DNA from: Wenzhouxiangella sp. XN201
GTDB lineage: Bacteria; Pseudomonadota; Gammaproteobacteria; Xanthomonadales; Wenzhouxiangellaceae
DNA: 64,000 nucleotides
Reading direction: 5' to 3'
Assembly (NCBI RefSeq): GCF_011008905.1
Contig: NZ_JAAIVI010000017.1
Span: 1,151,282-1,215,281, forward strand
Shown: piece after piece, positions 1 to 11,067 of the stretch
Layout: the number at the start of each line of letters is the position of its first letter
Numbering within the stretch: position 1 is the stretch's first letter
Notes under the pieces: generated by a model
Database searches by the model: none
The model's input: only the letters and a program-made list of their open reading frames with translations
Told to the model about the DNA's origin: nothing
Program-made: the position numbers and the translations under genes

Positions 1-534
1 GCTGTGATGCTCGACGATCCGGAAACTGCGGTCGAGCAGTTCGCCACACTGATTGAGGATTATCAGCGGATGGTCGGGCCGAGTCAGCGACTGGCCAATA
101 CCATCGGCAATTTCGGCGTAGCGCTGTCGCGCCTGGGTCGTCTCGAGGAGAGCATGGATGCTTTCGATCGAGCGGCCCGCATGATCAAGGATACGTCCGG
201 GCCGGATCATTATCTGTTTCGTTTATCGATGACCAACCTCGCCGCGTTGCAGTTGCGTGCCGGTGATCCGGAGCAGGCTGAGCGCCTGATCGACGAGATC
301 TTGCCGGATCTAGAACGCCGGCATCGGCGCCTTGGCGGCGTGGAAACCCTGTACTTCGCCTCTGCGCTGGAAGTGCAGGGCGGGGCGCGGGTGGTGCAGG
401 GAAAACTTTCCGAGGCTGCAGAAAGCTACCGTCTGGCGCTGGAGTCGCTGGGGGGGCAGGCGGGCGATGAATGGTCGGAACTGCGAGAGCGAATTGCCAC
501 GAAATTCGAGGCCGTCGAACCCGAGCTGCGCTGA
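1..534 (+). CDS. C-terminal part of a TPR-repeat protein (5' truncated)
   Basis: The frame is open from the first base of the window, so this is the 3' end of a longer gene. About 177 residues are visible, made of helical repeats with TPR-like spacing (for example 'GNFGVALSRLGRLEESMDAF', then 'NLAALQLRAGDPEQAERLID'). In related bacteria such tails often belong to Ser/Thr protein kinases encoded beside an ECF sigma factor of the type that follows. The kinase part is outside the window, so that identity is inference. The gene converges on the sigma factor, with a single base between the two stops. Confidence 0.7.
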   Translation, partial: AVMLDDPETAVEQFATLIEDYQRMVGPSQRLANTIGNFGVALSRLGRLEESMDAFDRAARMIKDTSGPDHYLFRLSMTNLAALQLRAGDPEQAERLIDEILPDLERRHRRLGGVETLYFASALEVQGGARVVQGKLSEAAESYRLALESLGGQAGDEWSELRERIATKFEAVEPELR

Positions 535-535
535 T

Positions 536-1144
536 TCATTCCTCGGAAAGGCGGCGTTTGAGCCAGGCTCGCGCCATCCGCCATTCCCGGGCGACTGTTG
601 AACGCGACACCTCGAGCGTGTTGGCGGTTTCTTCCATGCTCAGGCCGGCAAAGTAGCGAAGCTCGACGATCCTGGCCTGGCGCTCGTCGATGGCACCGAG
701 CTGTTCGAGCACTTCATCGATGGCAATCAGCTCGCTGCCGAATGCCTGGCCCGGGTCGATGTCGTCGATATCGAGTTGCTGTTTCGCCTGCGGGCGCTTC
801 TGGGCCGTGCGCTGGCGCGCGTAGTCGACCAGCACATGCCGCATGACGGTTGCGGCGATCAAGACGAATTCGCGTCGGGATTGCCAGTTTTCGTAGTCCT
901 GGCCGGCCAGGCGCAGGTAGGCCTCGTTGATCAGGGCGGTGGGTTGCAGGGTATGGTCAGGACGTTGCCGTGAAAGCTGGCGGGCGGCCAGTGCCCGCAA
1001 TTCGTCGTAGACCAGGGGCAGCAGGCTGGCCAGCGATGCCTCGCCGCGATCGGCACATTGCCTGATCAAGGCCTCGAGTTCGGCAGCCTGTTGGTTCGGC
1101 CGGGTCATCCTCGGCAATCCATTCGGGAAGTCCTGACTTGACAT
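536..1144 (-). CDS. ECF-type RNA polymerase sigma factor
   Basis: About 202 residues with the sigma-70 region 2 block ('LINEAYLRLAGQ' through 'FVLIAATVMRHVLVDYAR') and region 4 helix-turn-helix ('LSMEETANTLEVSRSTVAREWRMARAWL'), the layout of the ECF subgroup often found beside TPR kinases. It should direct RNA polymerase to a small regulon. No anti-sigma gene is adjacent; the convergent TPR protein is the only neighbour that could signal to it. ATG codons at 1144 and 1108 are both possible; 1144 was chosen, neither having a strong ribosome binding site. It is divergent from the secreted protein at 1244, which could be a target (inference). Confidence 0.88.
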   Translation of the reverse strand: MSSQDFPNGLPRMTRPNQQAAELEALIRQCADRGEASLASLLPLVYDELRALAARQLSRQRPDHTLQPTALINEAYLRLAGQDYENWQSRREFVLIAATVMRHVLVDYARQRTAQKRPQAKQQLDIDDIDPGQAFGSELIAIDEVLEQLGAIDERQARIVELRYFAGLSMEETANTLEVSRSTVAREWRMARAWLKRRLSEE

Positions 1145-1243
1145 GCTACTCGATTCGCACCGAAAGGATGGATTTCGCATTATTGCCGACGGTAGATTAC
1201 AATGCTAACAGTCGACAATTCCGTCGAGCGAACTGAACGCAAA

Positions 1244-1804
1244 ATGAAAGCGGGATTCACCTACGCCACCATGCTGACAGCCCTGGTACTGCTGCCCTTG
1301 CGGGTGGTTGCTACTGATGCCTGTGTGCTGGACACGGCGGAGGATACGGTTACTCTGCCCGACGGAGTATTGCTCGCATATCGTGCGCCCGAAACGGCGC
1401 GCGTCCCGGGCGCAATCGATATCGAATGCAGGGGCCAGCAGGTCGAGCGTATCAGCGTCGTCCTTCCGGCAGGGTCCGGCCGTGAGCTGGTTTTGCTTGT
1501 GGGAAGTCTCTCTGGCGTGGAGATCAAGCCCGGTCTCGACGAGAGCGAGGACTGGGCGAATGTTGTTGTAGAAGCCAGTCGCGACGGTACTGCCGGTCGA
1601 GTGTTGATCAGCTTCCGCGCTCCGGGTGATGCCGAGGAAGGCACGGTTCTGGCTGGAGACCTGCAACTGTATGTTCCTGCCACGCGGGAAGATCGGGGGC
1701 CGACGTCCATTCCGTTGCAGCTGACTGTTCGCGGTGAAGCGCCCCTGTTTCGTGACCAATTCGATGTCGACCCGGTGATCGGGCAATTCAGTCAGGTGAT
1801 GTAA
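1244..1804 (+). CDS. Secreted protein of unknown function with C-terminal F-x-D-Q-F-D motif
   Basis: 186 residues beginning with a signal peptide (Lys-2 then a hydrophobic run 'MLTALVLLPLRVVATDA'). The ATG at 1202 would add 14 polar residues ahead of it and is less likely. The mature part is beta-rich and acidic with two early cysteines. I do not recognise the family. Near the end it reads 'APLFRDQFD', a variant of the 'FHDRFE' tag found on three other secreted proteins here (20043, 46122, 47872). The gene is divergent from the ECF sigma factor, about 100 bases away. Confidence 0.6.
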   Translation: MKAGFTYATMLTALVLLPLRVVATDACVLDTAEDTVTLPDGVLLAYRAPETARVPGAIDIECRGQQVERISVVLPAGSGRELVLLVGSLSGVEIKPGLDESEDWANVVVEASRDGTAGRVLISFRAPGDAEEGTVLAGDLQLYVPATREDRGPTSIPLQLTVRGEAPLFRDQFDVDPVIGQFSQVM

Positions 1805-1843
1805 TCCTTCGATAGCGACGGGTGGGGCCAGAAACACAGCGGT

Positions 1844-4282
1844 TCAGGGAAGGCGGACTATTCCGGTTCGATCGATCATCGTCTGGATCTCATTGAATGT
1901 CCGTGGCGCGGAGAAGAGATAGCCCTGACCTAGCCGGCATCCCATTTCCAGTAACGCGCCGGCGTCATCCTCAAGCTCTATGCCCTCGGCAACAACCTGC
2001 ACATCGAGACTGCGGCCGATATGGATAACGGCTTCGATGATGCTGCGGTCGACCCTGGATTTCCGCAAGCTGGCAATGAATGAGCGGTCGATCTTTATGG
2101 CGTCGAACGGCACCATGCGGAGGCGGTCAAGTGAGGCGTAGCCCGTGCCGAAGTCATCAATTGCGATTGGGTGACCCAGACTGCTGATCTGGTAGAGCGC
2201 ATCGGGTTGCAGCGTCAGCAGGCTTTCTGTCACTTCAATCTCGATCGATTCGGCGCGGATATTCGATTGCTCGCAAGCATCACGAATGCTGGAAATCGGA
2301 TCCCCGAAGCGGAACTCGGCATCCGAGACATTGATGGCAATTGTGCCGGGGCAGCGATCACCCAGCGCTAACTGCAGGTGGGCAAAGTCCCGGCAGGCGC
2401 GTTGCGCGACCCATTCTCCGATCCGGGCGATGGCACCCGTTTCCTCGCCCAGAGCGATGAACTGGTCGGGAGAGAGCAGGCCCTCGATAGGATGCAACCA
2501 CCTGACAAGCGCTTCGAGCGACACGATCTTCCGACTTTCGAGATCGACAATGGGCTGGTAGTGGAGTTGCAACTGGTCGCGCTCGGCTGCATACCAAAGG
2601 TCGTTTTCGAAATGCAGGTGCTCCTGCTGAAACGAATCCTCTTCAGAATCGTATACATGCAAGTGTGAACTGCCCTTGCCCTTGGCGATATACATTGCGA
2701 TGTCAGCATGTCTGAGCAATTCGGACGGGTCTTCCTCGCCCTGGCCTGAAAGCGCAATGCCGATGCTGGCACCGACGCGTGCGCTGACCCCATCGATGCT
2801 GAATTCTTTGGTCAGTTCATGGATGATTCTATTGGCCGGTACGATTGCTTCGTCCACCGACTTCAAGGGTTCGAGAATGATTCCGAATTCGTCCCCGCCG
2901 AATCTTGCGATCGAGTCGCGGTCACGGACGACGGTCTTCAGGCGGGTCGCCGCCTCCTTCAGTAATGTGTCGCCGGCTGCGTGGCCGAGGCCGTCGTTGA
3001 CGATCTTGAATCGGTCGAGATCGACAAAGAGAACGCCAATGCAGGTGCCGTCGCGGCGGCTACGTTTGAGCGCCATGTCCAGCCGATCCATGAAAAGACG
3101 GCGGTTGGGCAGGCCCGTCAGTGGGTCGTGCAGCGCCTGAAACTGGAGTTCGTGTTCCGCCTGCTTGCGAGCCGTGATATCGACACAGGTGCCGACGTGG
3201 CCGACGACTGTGTTTCCCACGTGAATGGGTGCCCCGTGAACCAGTGCAATGCGAGATGATCCCCTACGTGGCTTGAGCTCCACCTCGATGGCGGAATTAT
3301 GGCCCTCGAGGCGGGCCTGCCGGTTCCTGATGACTTTTTCACGATGGTCTCGGGCAATGAACTGTTCGATTTCGCCACCTTCGATCGGTTCCCAATCTTC
3401 GATGCCGAGCAATTCGCGCATGGCGGGGTTGAAGTAGAGGATGAAGCCGTCCGGATCGATTTGCCACATGCCGACCTCGGGTTGGTCCACGAGCGCCCGG
3501 TAGCGCTGTTCACTTTCCTTCAGCGCTACTTCCCGGCCTTCACTGATCCGGATCAATCGCCAGGCAAGAATGAACCCACCCGCGATCAGCACAAATGCCG
3601 TTGCCGCAATGGCCAGTGCGAACCACTGGATCATCACGCGGCTGACGCGCCCCATAGCATTGGAAAATTCATCTTCCTGTCGAGTCAATTGCCCATCCAG
3701 CGCCCGGATGGCTTCGAGCTGGTCGAACACAGGCCGGCTTGCCGGGCCGTAACGGCGGACCCGGTCACGAAGTGTCCCGGCTTCACTGCGCAGTTGTGCG
3801 ATCAATGCATCGGCCTTGCGCCATGCATCGACGGCCTCTTGAAAAGGTGGCAGGGATTGCCCCAGCAAGAACAAACGCACGAGCAGCTCGATGTCTTCCG
3901 GTTGATTGCGCCCGTCGAGAAATCCCTGGCGAGCTTCCTCGAGGTCCGGATCGTCTTGCGACAGGGCCAGGCGTGCGCGGCGGTCGCCTTCGTTGACGGC
4001 AAGCGCTCGATTGAACGCGAGATACTGTTCCTCGTCGCCCGTGGTTGCGTAGTCGAACAGAGCAATAACGGATTGCTTCTGCGCCTTGGTCCACTGGCTT
4101 TCACCATTCACGTAGGCGCGCGCGCCGGAAAGCCCCTGGAAGGCAAAGAGGCTGAAAGTCACAAGCAGCACGATCGCGAGGGAGAATGTCGCTGACAACA
4201 GGATAAAGCGACGCCGGAGGTGACCGGCCCAGTGAGCTGCCCCGGTCTCGGGCGGTGTTGCCTGACGTGTTTCCTCACTCAA
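1844..4282 (-). CDS. Membrane-anchored PAS-GGDEF-EAL cyclic-di-GMP enzyme
   Basis: 812 residues. A transmembrane helix lies near residues 25-50, followed by a helical periplasmic sensor of about 165 residues (CHASE3-like in layout), a second helix near 220-245, a PAS domain (about 260-375), a GGDEF domain and an EAL domain. The GGDEF signature is intact ('RFGGDEF') and preceded at the usual five-residue spacing by an RxxD inhibitory site ('RDRD'). The EAL domain keeps 'EALVRW', 'DDFGTGY', the lysine in 'KIDRSF' and the glutamate in 'VAEGIE', so both cyclase and phosphodiesterase activity are possible. Net direction cannot be told from sequence. It stands alone and reads away from the hut genes. 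Confidence 0.93.
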   Translation of the reverse strand: MSEETRQATPPETGAAHWAGHLRRRFILLSATFSLAIVLLVTFSLFAFQGLSGARAYVNGESQWTKAQKQSVIALFDYATTGDEEQYLAFNRALAVNEGDRRARLALSQDDPDLEEARQGFLDGRNQPEDIELLVRLFLLGQSLPPFQEAVDAWRKADALIAQLRSEAGTLRDRVRRYGPASRPVFDQLEAIRALDGQLTRQEDEFSNAMGRVSRVMIQWFALAIAATAFVLIAGGFILAWRLIRISEGREVALKESEQRYRALVDQPEVGMWQIDPDGFILYFNPAMRELLGIEDWEPIEGGEIEQFIARDHREKVIRNRQARLEGHNSAIEVELKPRRGSSRIALVHGAPIHVGNTVVGHVGTCVDITARKQAEHELQFQALHDPLTGLPNRRLFMDRLDMALKRSRRDGTCIGVLFVDLDRFKIVNDGLGHAAGDTLLKEAATRLKTVVRDRDSIARFGGDEFGIILEPLKSVDEAIVPANRIIHELTKEFSIDGVSARVGASIGIALSGQGEEDPSELLRHADIAMYIAKGKGSSHLHVYDSEEDSFQQEHLHFENDLWYAAERDQLQLHYQPIVDLESRKIVSLEALVRWLHPIEGLLSPDQFIALGEETGAIARIGEWVAQRACRDFAHLQLALGDRCPGTIAINVSDAEFRFGDPISSIRDACEQSNIRAESIEIEVTESLLTLQPDALYQISSLGHPIAIDDFGTGYASLDRLRMVPFDAIKIDRSFIASLRKSRVDRSIIEAVIHIGRSLDVQVVAEGIELEDDAGALLEMGCRLGQGYLFSAPRTFNEIQTMIDRTGIVRLP

Positions 4283-4367
4283 GGCTGGATAGTCCCCGCC
4301 ATTTGTCCGAGCTAGTAGTGGCGTTCGTCAATGTTGACGTTCTCCCGGCCTTTCGCTCGAGCTTAAC

Positions 4368-5591
4368 TTATCGGAGGACTTGTAGCCAACGGCCGGACTT
4401 GAGCGTGCGCAGGCACGCGTTGGGGCGAAAGTGGTAGAGCCAGTGATTGATGTCGGGGGCATCGATGATGGCCAGGTCGGCGCGGTAGCCGGGCATGAGG
4501 CTACCGTGTGAGGTCTCCAGGCCAATGGCTCGGGCGGCATGTGTGGTCACGCCGCGCAGTACCTCGGCCGGGCTCATGCGCTGATGCACGGCCGCCAGGG
4601 TCATGGCCAGGTGCAGGTGGTAGCTGGGTGCTGATCCCGGGTTGAAGTCGGTTGCCACGGCGACCCGGACGCCGGCTTCGATCCACTGGCGCGCCGGCAA
4701 GTAAGGCTCACGCAGATAAAGCGAGGCGATCGGAAGACTGACGGCCACCGTTCCAGCCCTGGCCATGGCCCGAATATCCTCGTCCGAGGCATATTCCAGG
4801 TGTTCGGCTGATACTGCCCCCAGGTCGGCCGCCAGGCCGGCGCCGCCGCCGGATGACAGCTGGTCGGCGTGGATTTTCAGGCCGAGTCCGTGATCCCTTG
4901 CGGTTTCGAGGATGCGACGCCCTTCGGCCAGTGTGAAGGCATTGCTCTCGATGAAGACATCGCAGAAGCGAGCCAACTTGCGCTCGGCGATTTCTGGGAT
5001 CAGCTTGTCGCAAAGCAGCTGGAGGTAATCATCCCGGCGATCCCGGTACTCGGTTGGCACCAGGTGCGCACCGAGAAAGGTCGGAACGATCTCCAGTGGC
5101 TGTTCGGATTGCAGCTGCAGATAGACTTCCAGCTGCTTGATTTCGTTATCCCGGTCGAGCCCGTAACCTGATTTGGCCTCGACCGTCGTCACGCCGAGCC
5201 GGGCCATATCGGCCAGGGCTTCGCTGGCTTTCAATCGGAGCGCCTCACGGTCGGCCTGGCGAGTGGCGCGCACGGTCGAATTGATTCCACCGCCGGCAGC
5301 CTGGATCTCCTGGTAGGTCTTACCTTCAAGACGCGCGGCAAATTCATCGCCGCGCCAGCCGCCGAAACACAGATGGGTGTGACAGTCGATCAGTCCGGGG
5401 ACGACGCAACGTCCGTCAGCGTCGAATGTTTCTGCCTGTGAAAATTCAGCCGGCAACTCGGCGGTCGGCCCGGCGTAGCGAATGGTGTCGTCCTCCCAGG
5501 CGACTGTAGCGTCGCTGACAGCGTCGACCTCGTCGTGCGCAGCATCGGGTGGTACGCGGTACAGCGTCGAGATGTTGGTGAGTAGCTTCAT
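4368..5591 (-). CDS. hutI: Imidazolonepropionase
   Basis: 407 residues, the usual length. HutI hydrolyses 4-imidazolone-5-propionate to N-formimino-glutamate, the third step of histidine degradation. The amidohydrolase metal site is visible as 'GLIDCHTHLCFGG', with further conserved blocks 'KSGYGLD', 'HADQLS' and 'ATDFNPGSAP'. It lies downstream of hutH on the same strand but is separated from it by 186 bases holding an inverted-repeat element, and the start codon abuts that element. No hutG, hutF or hutC is present in the window. Confidence 0.96.
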   Translation of the reverse strand: MKLLTNISTLYRVPPDAAHDEVDAVSDATVAWEDDTIRYAGPTAELPAEFSQAETFDADGRCVVPGLIDCHTHLCFGGWRGDEFAARLEGKTYQEIQAAGGGINSTVRATRQADREALRLKASEALADMARLGVTTVEAKSGYGLDRDNEIKQLEVYLQLQSEQPLEIVPTFLGAHLVPTEYRDRRDDYLQLLCDKLIPEIAERKLARFCDVFIESNAFTLAEGRRILETARDHGLGLKIHADQLSSGGGAGLAADLGAVSAEHLEYASDEDIRAMARAGTVAVSLPIASLYLREPYLPARQWIEAGVRVAVATDFNPGSAPSYHLHLAMTLAAVHQRMSPAEVLRGVTTHAARAIGLETSHGSLMPGYRADLAIIDAPDINHWLYHFRPNACLRTLKSGRWLQVLR

Positions 5592-5600
5592 GAAAATCTA

Positions 5601-5763
5601 TTGTCCACAGATGAACACAGATGAGCACAGATAAAAACAGCAAGAAACATTAATTCCTGAAACAGGTCTAGTAGCAACGCCATCGTCGACTGACCCCACA
5701 CACCCAAGCGTAAGCTTTGATCTTCTTTTTCATCTGTGTTTATCTGTGTTCATCTGTGGACAA
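5601..5763. repeat. Inverted-repeat element with arms of tandem 10-mers between hutH and hutI
   Basis: The left arm (5601-5632) starts TTGTCCACAG and is built of 10-base units related to ATGAACACAG. The right arm (5732-5763) is its reverse complement with few mismatches, ending CATCTGTGGACAA. The roughly 100 bases between arms are AT-richer than the surrounding genes and carry no ORF. The layout is that of a small non-autonomous element or an intergenic structured repeat. A single arm of the same unit type occurs at 42038. Confidence 0.8.
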
Positions 5764-5777
5764 TCAAAAAGCTGCGC

Positions 5778-7282
5778 TTATCGAAGCCCACTGACAGCGG
5801 ACTGAACGGTCTCGACCAGTTCACCCGATTGCAGCAAGCGGGTGCAGGTATCGATGTCGTGGCCCACTTCGTAGTCTTCCTCGGCATGGTTGACGTGCCG
5901 GCGAATGTACTCGTGGGCGGCGAGGACACCCTTGCCGGGTTTCAACGGTGCCCGGAAGTCGAGCGCCTGGGCCGCCGTCAGGGCCTCCACTGCCAGTACA
6001 CGTTCGACGTTGTGCAGCACGCTCAGGAGTTTCAGCGCGCTGATCGAGCCCATTGAGACGTGGTCTTCCTGGCCCAGGCTGGTCGGAATGGAATCGACGC
6101 TGGCCGGATGACAAAGCACCTTGTTCTCGCTCACCAGGGCCGCGGCGGTGTATTGCGGGATCATGAAGCCGGAGTTTATGCCCGTGTCGCTCATCAGCAG
6201 CTTGGGCAGGCCGTCGTGGCCCTCGAGCAGCAGATAAGTGCGCCGTTCCGAAATGCTGGCCAGTTCGGCCAGGGCCATGGCGGCGTAGTCAAGCGAGAGC
6301 GCCAGCGGCTGGCCGTGGAAGTTGCCGGCCGAAATGATGTCACCGTCACTGAAAACCAGGGGGTTGTCGGTAACCGAGTTGAGCTCGCGCTCGACCACTT
6401 CGATGGCGTGGCCGAGTGCATCGCGGCTGGCACCGTGCACCTGCGGAATGCAGCGCAGGCAGTAGGGATCCTGAACCTTGCCGCAGTGGCGGTGCGATTC
6501 AAGAATCTCGGACTCGAGCAGGAGGTCGCGAACATTGGCCGCCACCGTGATCTGGCCGGGATGCGGCCGTATCCGATGCACACGTTCGTCAAAGGGGCGG
6601 GCTGAACCCTGCAGGGCCTCCAGGCTCATGCTGCCGAGAATGTCGGCAGCGCTCATCAGGTGGATCGCCCGGTTGAGTACGAAAGCGCCGTAGGCCGACA
6701 TCAACTGCGTGCCGTTGATCAGGCCGATGCCGTCCTTGGCGCCGGGTTCTACCGGTTCGATGCCGTGCCGGGCCAGGGTTTCGGTAGCCGGTTCGGAGCC
6801 GCTCCGGTCGGCGTTCCAGCAACGGCCCAGGCCGATCAGGGGCAGGCTCATGTGGGCCAGGGGGGCCAGGTCGCCCGATGCCCCGACGCTGCCGCGGCTG
6901 GGAATGAAGGGCAGGATGTCGAGATCGCAGAACTTCAGGAGTTGCCGGAAGATCGGCAGTGAAACGCCTGAATTACCGAGCCCCAGGGCATGGATCTTTA
7001 GCGCCATCATCAAGCGGGTAATCCGGGGCGGCACTGGATCGCCCGTGCCACAGGCATGTGACAGCAGCAGGTTGCGCTGCAGTTTACCCAACTGATCGTC
7101 ATCGATTCGTTTGCTTGCGAGGGCACCGAAGCCGGTGTTGACGCCGTAGATGGCGTCACTGCCCTCGAGTGCACGCTCGACCACCTGGCGCGAGCGTTGC
7201 ACGGTGCCGTCGTCAGAGCGCATGGCATCCAGGCTCCGATCCAGGTCGGCGTAAAGGTTTTCTATGCTAATTGTCTGGTTCA

Positions 7283-7283
<1 letters not shown>
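5778..7283 (-). CDS. hutH: Histidine ammonia-lyase
   Basis: 501 residues. HutH removes ammonia from L-histidine to give trans-urocanate. The Ala-Ser-Gly triad that cyclises to the MIO electrophile is at residues 135-137 ('GSVGASGDLAPLAHMS'). The N-terminal 'YGVNTGFG' block and the 'QEDHVSMG' block are also present. Its start overlaps the hutU stop in a TGATG arrangement, so the two are translationally coupled. Confidence 0.97.
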
Positions 7284-8965
<1,682 letters not shown>

Positions 8966-9102
8966 CCATCCTGTTGTGGTGTACAGCTCGGGCAGAGTAT
9001 AGCAATGGCCCGGCGCGCCGACCGGGCGCTGTTCCCCTTTGTATACTGGGCGCTTCTGAAGCCGCGCGATGCGTGTCGGCTGTCTGAATTCGGGAGTCGA
9101 TC

Positions 9103-10452
9103 ATGAGGCGATTCGCAATGCTGCGAGGAGGAACAGCGACTGGCTGGTGCTGGCTGGCGCTGGCTGCGGTTGTGCTGGTTCCCGGATGCGCACTGCGCGA
9201 CCTGCACGATCAGGTCCAGATGATGGAACAGACCTGTATCGTCCTGGGCAGTGTGCAGGCGCCCGACGCAAGGGGCGAACGGGTGGTGGCAGCGCTGCAG
9301 GCGCGGCCGGAGTCGACGGCCGAGCCGCCGATCCCCGTCGATTTCACATTCGCCGATGACTCAGGTAACTATAGTTTCGCACTCGCCCCCGGCGACTATC
9401 TTCTGCTCGCTTTCCTCGACGACAACGGCAACATGACGCTCGACGATTCCGAGCCGGCGGCTCAGGTTCAGGGGGGCGATCCGATTCACTGCAAACCGGG
9501 GGGGCGGCAGACTGCCGAAAATGTCGAACTGGTGGCGTCGGATCGCCTGAGCTCGGACCGGAACCTGTCGGTCGTGCGTGATCGGAGTGTCGTCGAAGCC
9601 GCCCTGGAAACCGCCGTCAGCATCGGGCAGTTGACCGCCTTCGGCGAGGTCGTTCCGCTCGACGATGAGCGCTTTGACCTGGTCATCGCACGCGACAGTC
9701 TGTGGCGCCCGATGGATTTCGTGCGTGCCGGTTACAGCGGCGTCTACCTCGACGAAGCGCTGGATCCGGATCGTGTGCCGGTGCTGTTCATCCACGGCAT
9801 CAACGGATCGCCGCGGGTGCTCTCGCCCCTGATCGAGCGACTCGATACCTCGACCTTCCAGCCGATGTATTACTACTACGCTTCGGGACTGGCGATCGGC
9901 CAGGTCGCGTCCCACTTGTACCGGATCATGCAGGAACTGGAGGTGCGCAGCGGGATCGATCATTACCACGTCGTGGCGCACAGCATGGGTGGTCTGGTCG
10001 CGCGGTCGTGGCTGCTGGAGCGCGCGCGGCGCGGCGAGTCTGCTTCGATCGGTGGGCTGATCACCCTGTCCGCGCCCTGGGGAGGCTACGACTCGGCCCG
10101 GCAGGGGGTCAAGTACTCCCCGGTGATCGCGCCGGTCTGGCGTGACCTGGCCACCGGCAGCGATTTCCTCGCTGGTCTGTTCGACAGCCCGACTACGAGT
10201 GATATCGAGGACGCCGAATTGCCGGGCCATCACCTGCTGTTCAGTTACCGGCTCGATGGCTGGATGACGGGGACATCGGGAGACGGCGTGGCAACGCTCG
10301 AGAGTATGCTGCCGGTGGCGGTGCAGCGCCAGGCCGAAAGTATCTTCGGCGTCAATGCCGGCCATGTCGACATCCTGGAGTCGGAGGCCGCCCAGGCCCG
10401 TTTCGCAAAACTGCTCGATGCGCTCGAGGCCCGCCACTCGCCGGCGGACTGA
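9103..10452 (+). CDS. Alpha/beta-hydrolase lipoprotein (lipase/esterase-like)
   Basis: 449 residues. The N-terminus is a lipoprotein signal ending in the lipobox 'VPGC', so the protein should be lipid-anchored in the envelope. Residues about 55-130 form a beta-rich domain with carboxypeptidase-regulatory or transthyretin-like features ('SGNYSFALAPGDYLLLAFLD'). The hydrolase part has the oxyanion block 'VPVLFIHGINGSP' and the nucleophile elbow 'VAHSMGGLVAR', as in PGAP1/lipase-type enzymes. The substrate is unknown. A GGGAG motif precedes the ATG at 9103. It is divergent from hutU. Confidence 0.82.
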   Translation: MRRFAMLRGGTATGWCWLALAAVVLVPGCALRDLHDQVQMMEQTCIVLGSVQAPDARGERVVAALQARPESTAEPPIPVDFTFADDSGNYSFALAPGDYLLLAFLDDNGNMTLDDSEPAAQVQGGDPIHCKPGGRQTAENVELVASDRLSSDRNLSVVRDRSVVEAALETAVSIGQLTAFGEVVPLDDERFDLVIARDSLWRPMDFVRAGYSGVYLDEALDPDRVPVLFIHGINGSPRVLSPLIERLDTSTFQPMYYYYASGLAIGQVASHLYRIMQELEVRSGIDHYHVVAHSMGGLVARSWLLERARRGESASIGGLITLSAPWGGYDSARQGVKYSPVIAPVWRDLATGSDFLAGLFDSPTTSDIEDAELPGHHLLFSYRLDGWMTGTSGDGVATLESMLPVAVQRQAESIFGVNAGHVDILESEAAQARFAKLLDALEARHSPAD

Positions 10453-10548
10453 TTCCGGACCAGCGCGCGGACCAGAAAAGCAGAACGCCGGCGCGGAAAA
10501 CGGGTCATACCCGATTCCACAGAGACGACATTGGCTACAATGCAGACC

Positions 10549-11067
10549 ATGAATATGCTGACTCGCGGCCGCGCGCCGTTCGCCTTGATTTTCCTGGCCT
10601 GTGCAGGCTTGCTGGCCTATGCCTACTTCGTTCAGTTCGTACTCGAGCTGGAGCCTTGCCCCCTGTGCATCCTGCAGCGACTTGGTTTCATGCTGATGGG
10701 TGTTTTTGCACTGGCTGGCGCCATCCACGGTCCGCAAGCCTGGGGTCGCTGGGTCTACGGGGTGCCGATTCTGCTTGGGGCTGGCTGGGGCATCAGCACG
10801 GCCGGCCGGCATGTCTGGCTTCAGAGCCTGCCGGCCGACCAGGTTCCGGATTGCGGACCCGGCATGTATTTCATGCTCGAGTACGATTTTCCCATGATGG
10901 AAATCCTGCGCGAGGCCTTTACCGGCGCGGGTGAGTGCGCGGAGGTCGACTGGCAGTTTGTGGGCCTGTCGATGCCTGCCTGGACGCTGATCTGGTATGT
11001 TGGCCTGGCAGTGTTCCTGTTGTGGGCGCTGCTGGCACGACCCGCTGACAGAGAAGCAAGACCATGA
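10549..11067 (+). CDS. dsbB: Disulfide bond formation protein B
   Basis: About 172 residues with four membrane helices. DsbB reoxidises periplasmic DsbA and passes electrons to quinone. The first periplasmic loop has the redox pair 'CPLC'. The second loop carries two cysteines ('PDCGPG' and 'GAGECAE') equivalent to the second pair. ATG codons at 10540, 10549 and 10555 are all possible; a TACAAT hexamer overlaps the first, so a later start is favoured. The stop overlaps the next start by four bases (ATGA). Confidence 0.93.
   Translation: MNMLTRGRAPFALIFLACAGLLAYAYFVQFVLELEPCPLCILQRLGFMLMGVFALAGAIHGPQAWGRWVYGVPILLGAGWGISTAGRHVWLQSLPADQVPDCGPGMYFMLEYDFPMMEILREAFTGAGECAEVDWQFVGLSMPAWTLIWYVGLAVFLLWALLARPADREARP

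Noticed and set aside
9361..10812. Long minus-strand open frame across the lipase-like gene
   Set aside because: Antisense to a gene with a lipobox and catalytic serine elbow; no recognisable domain.
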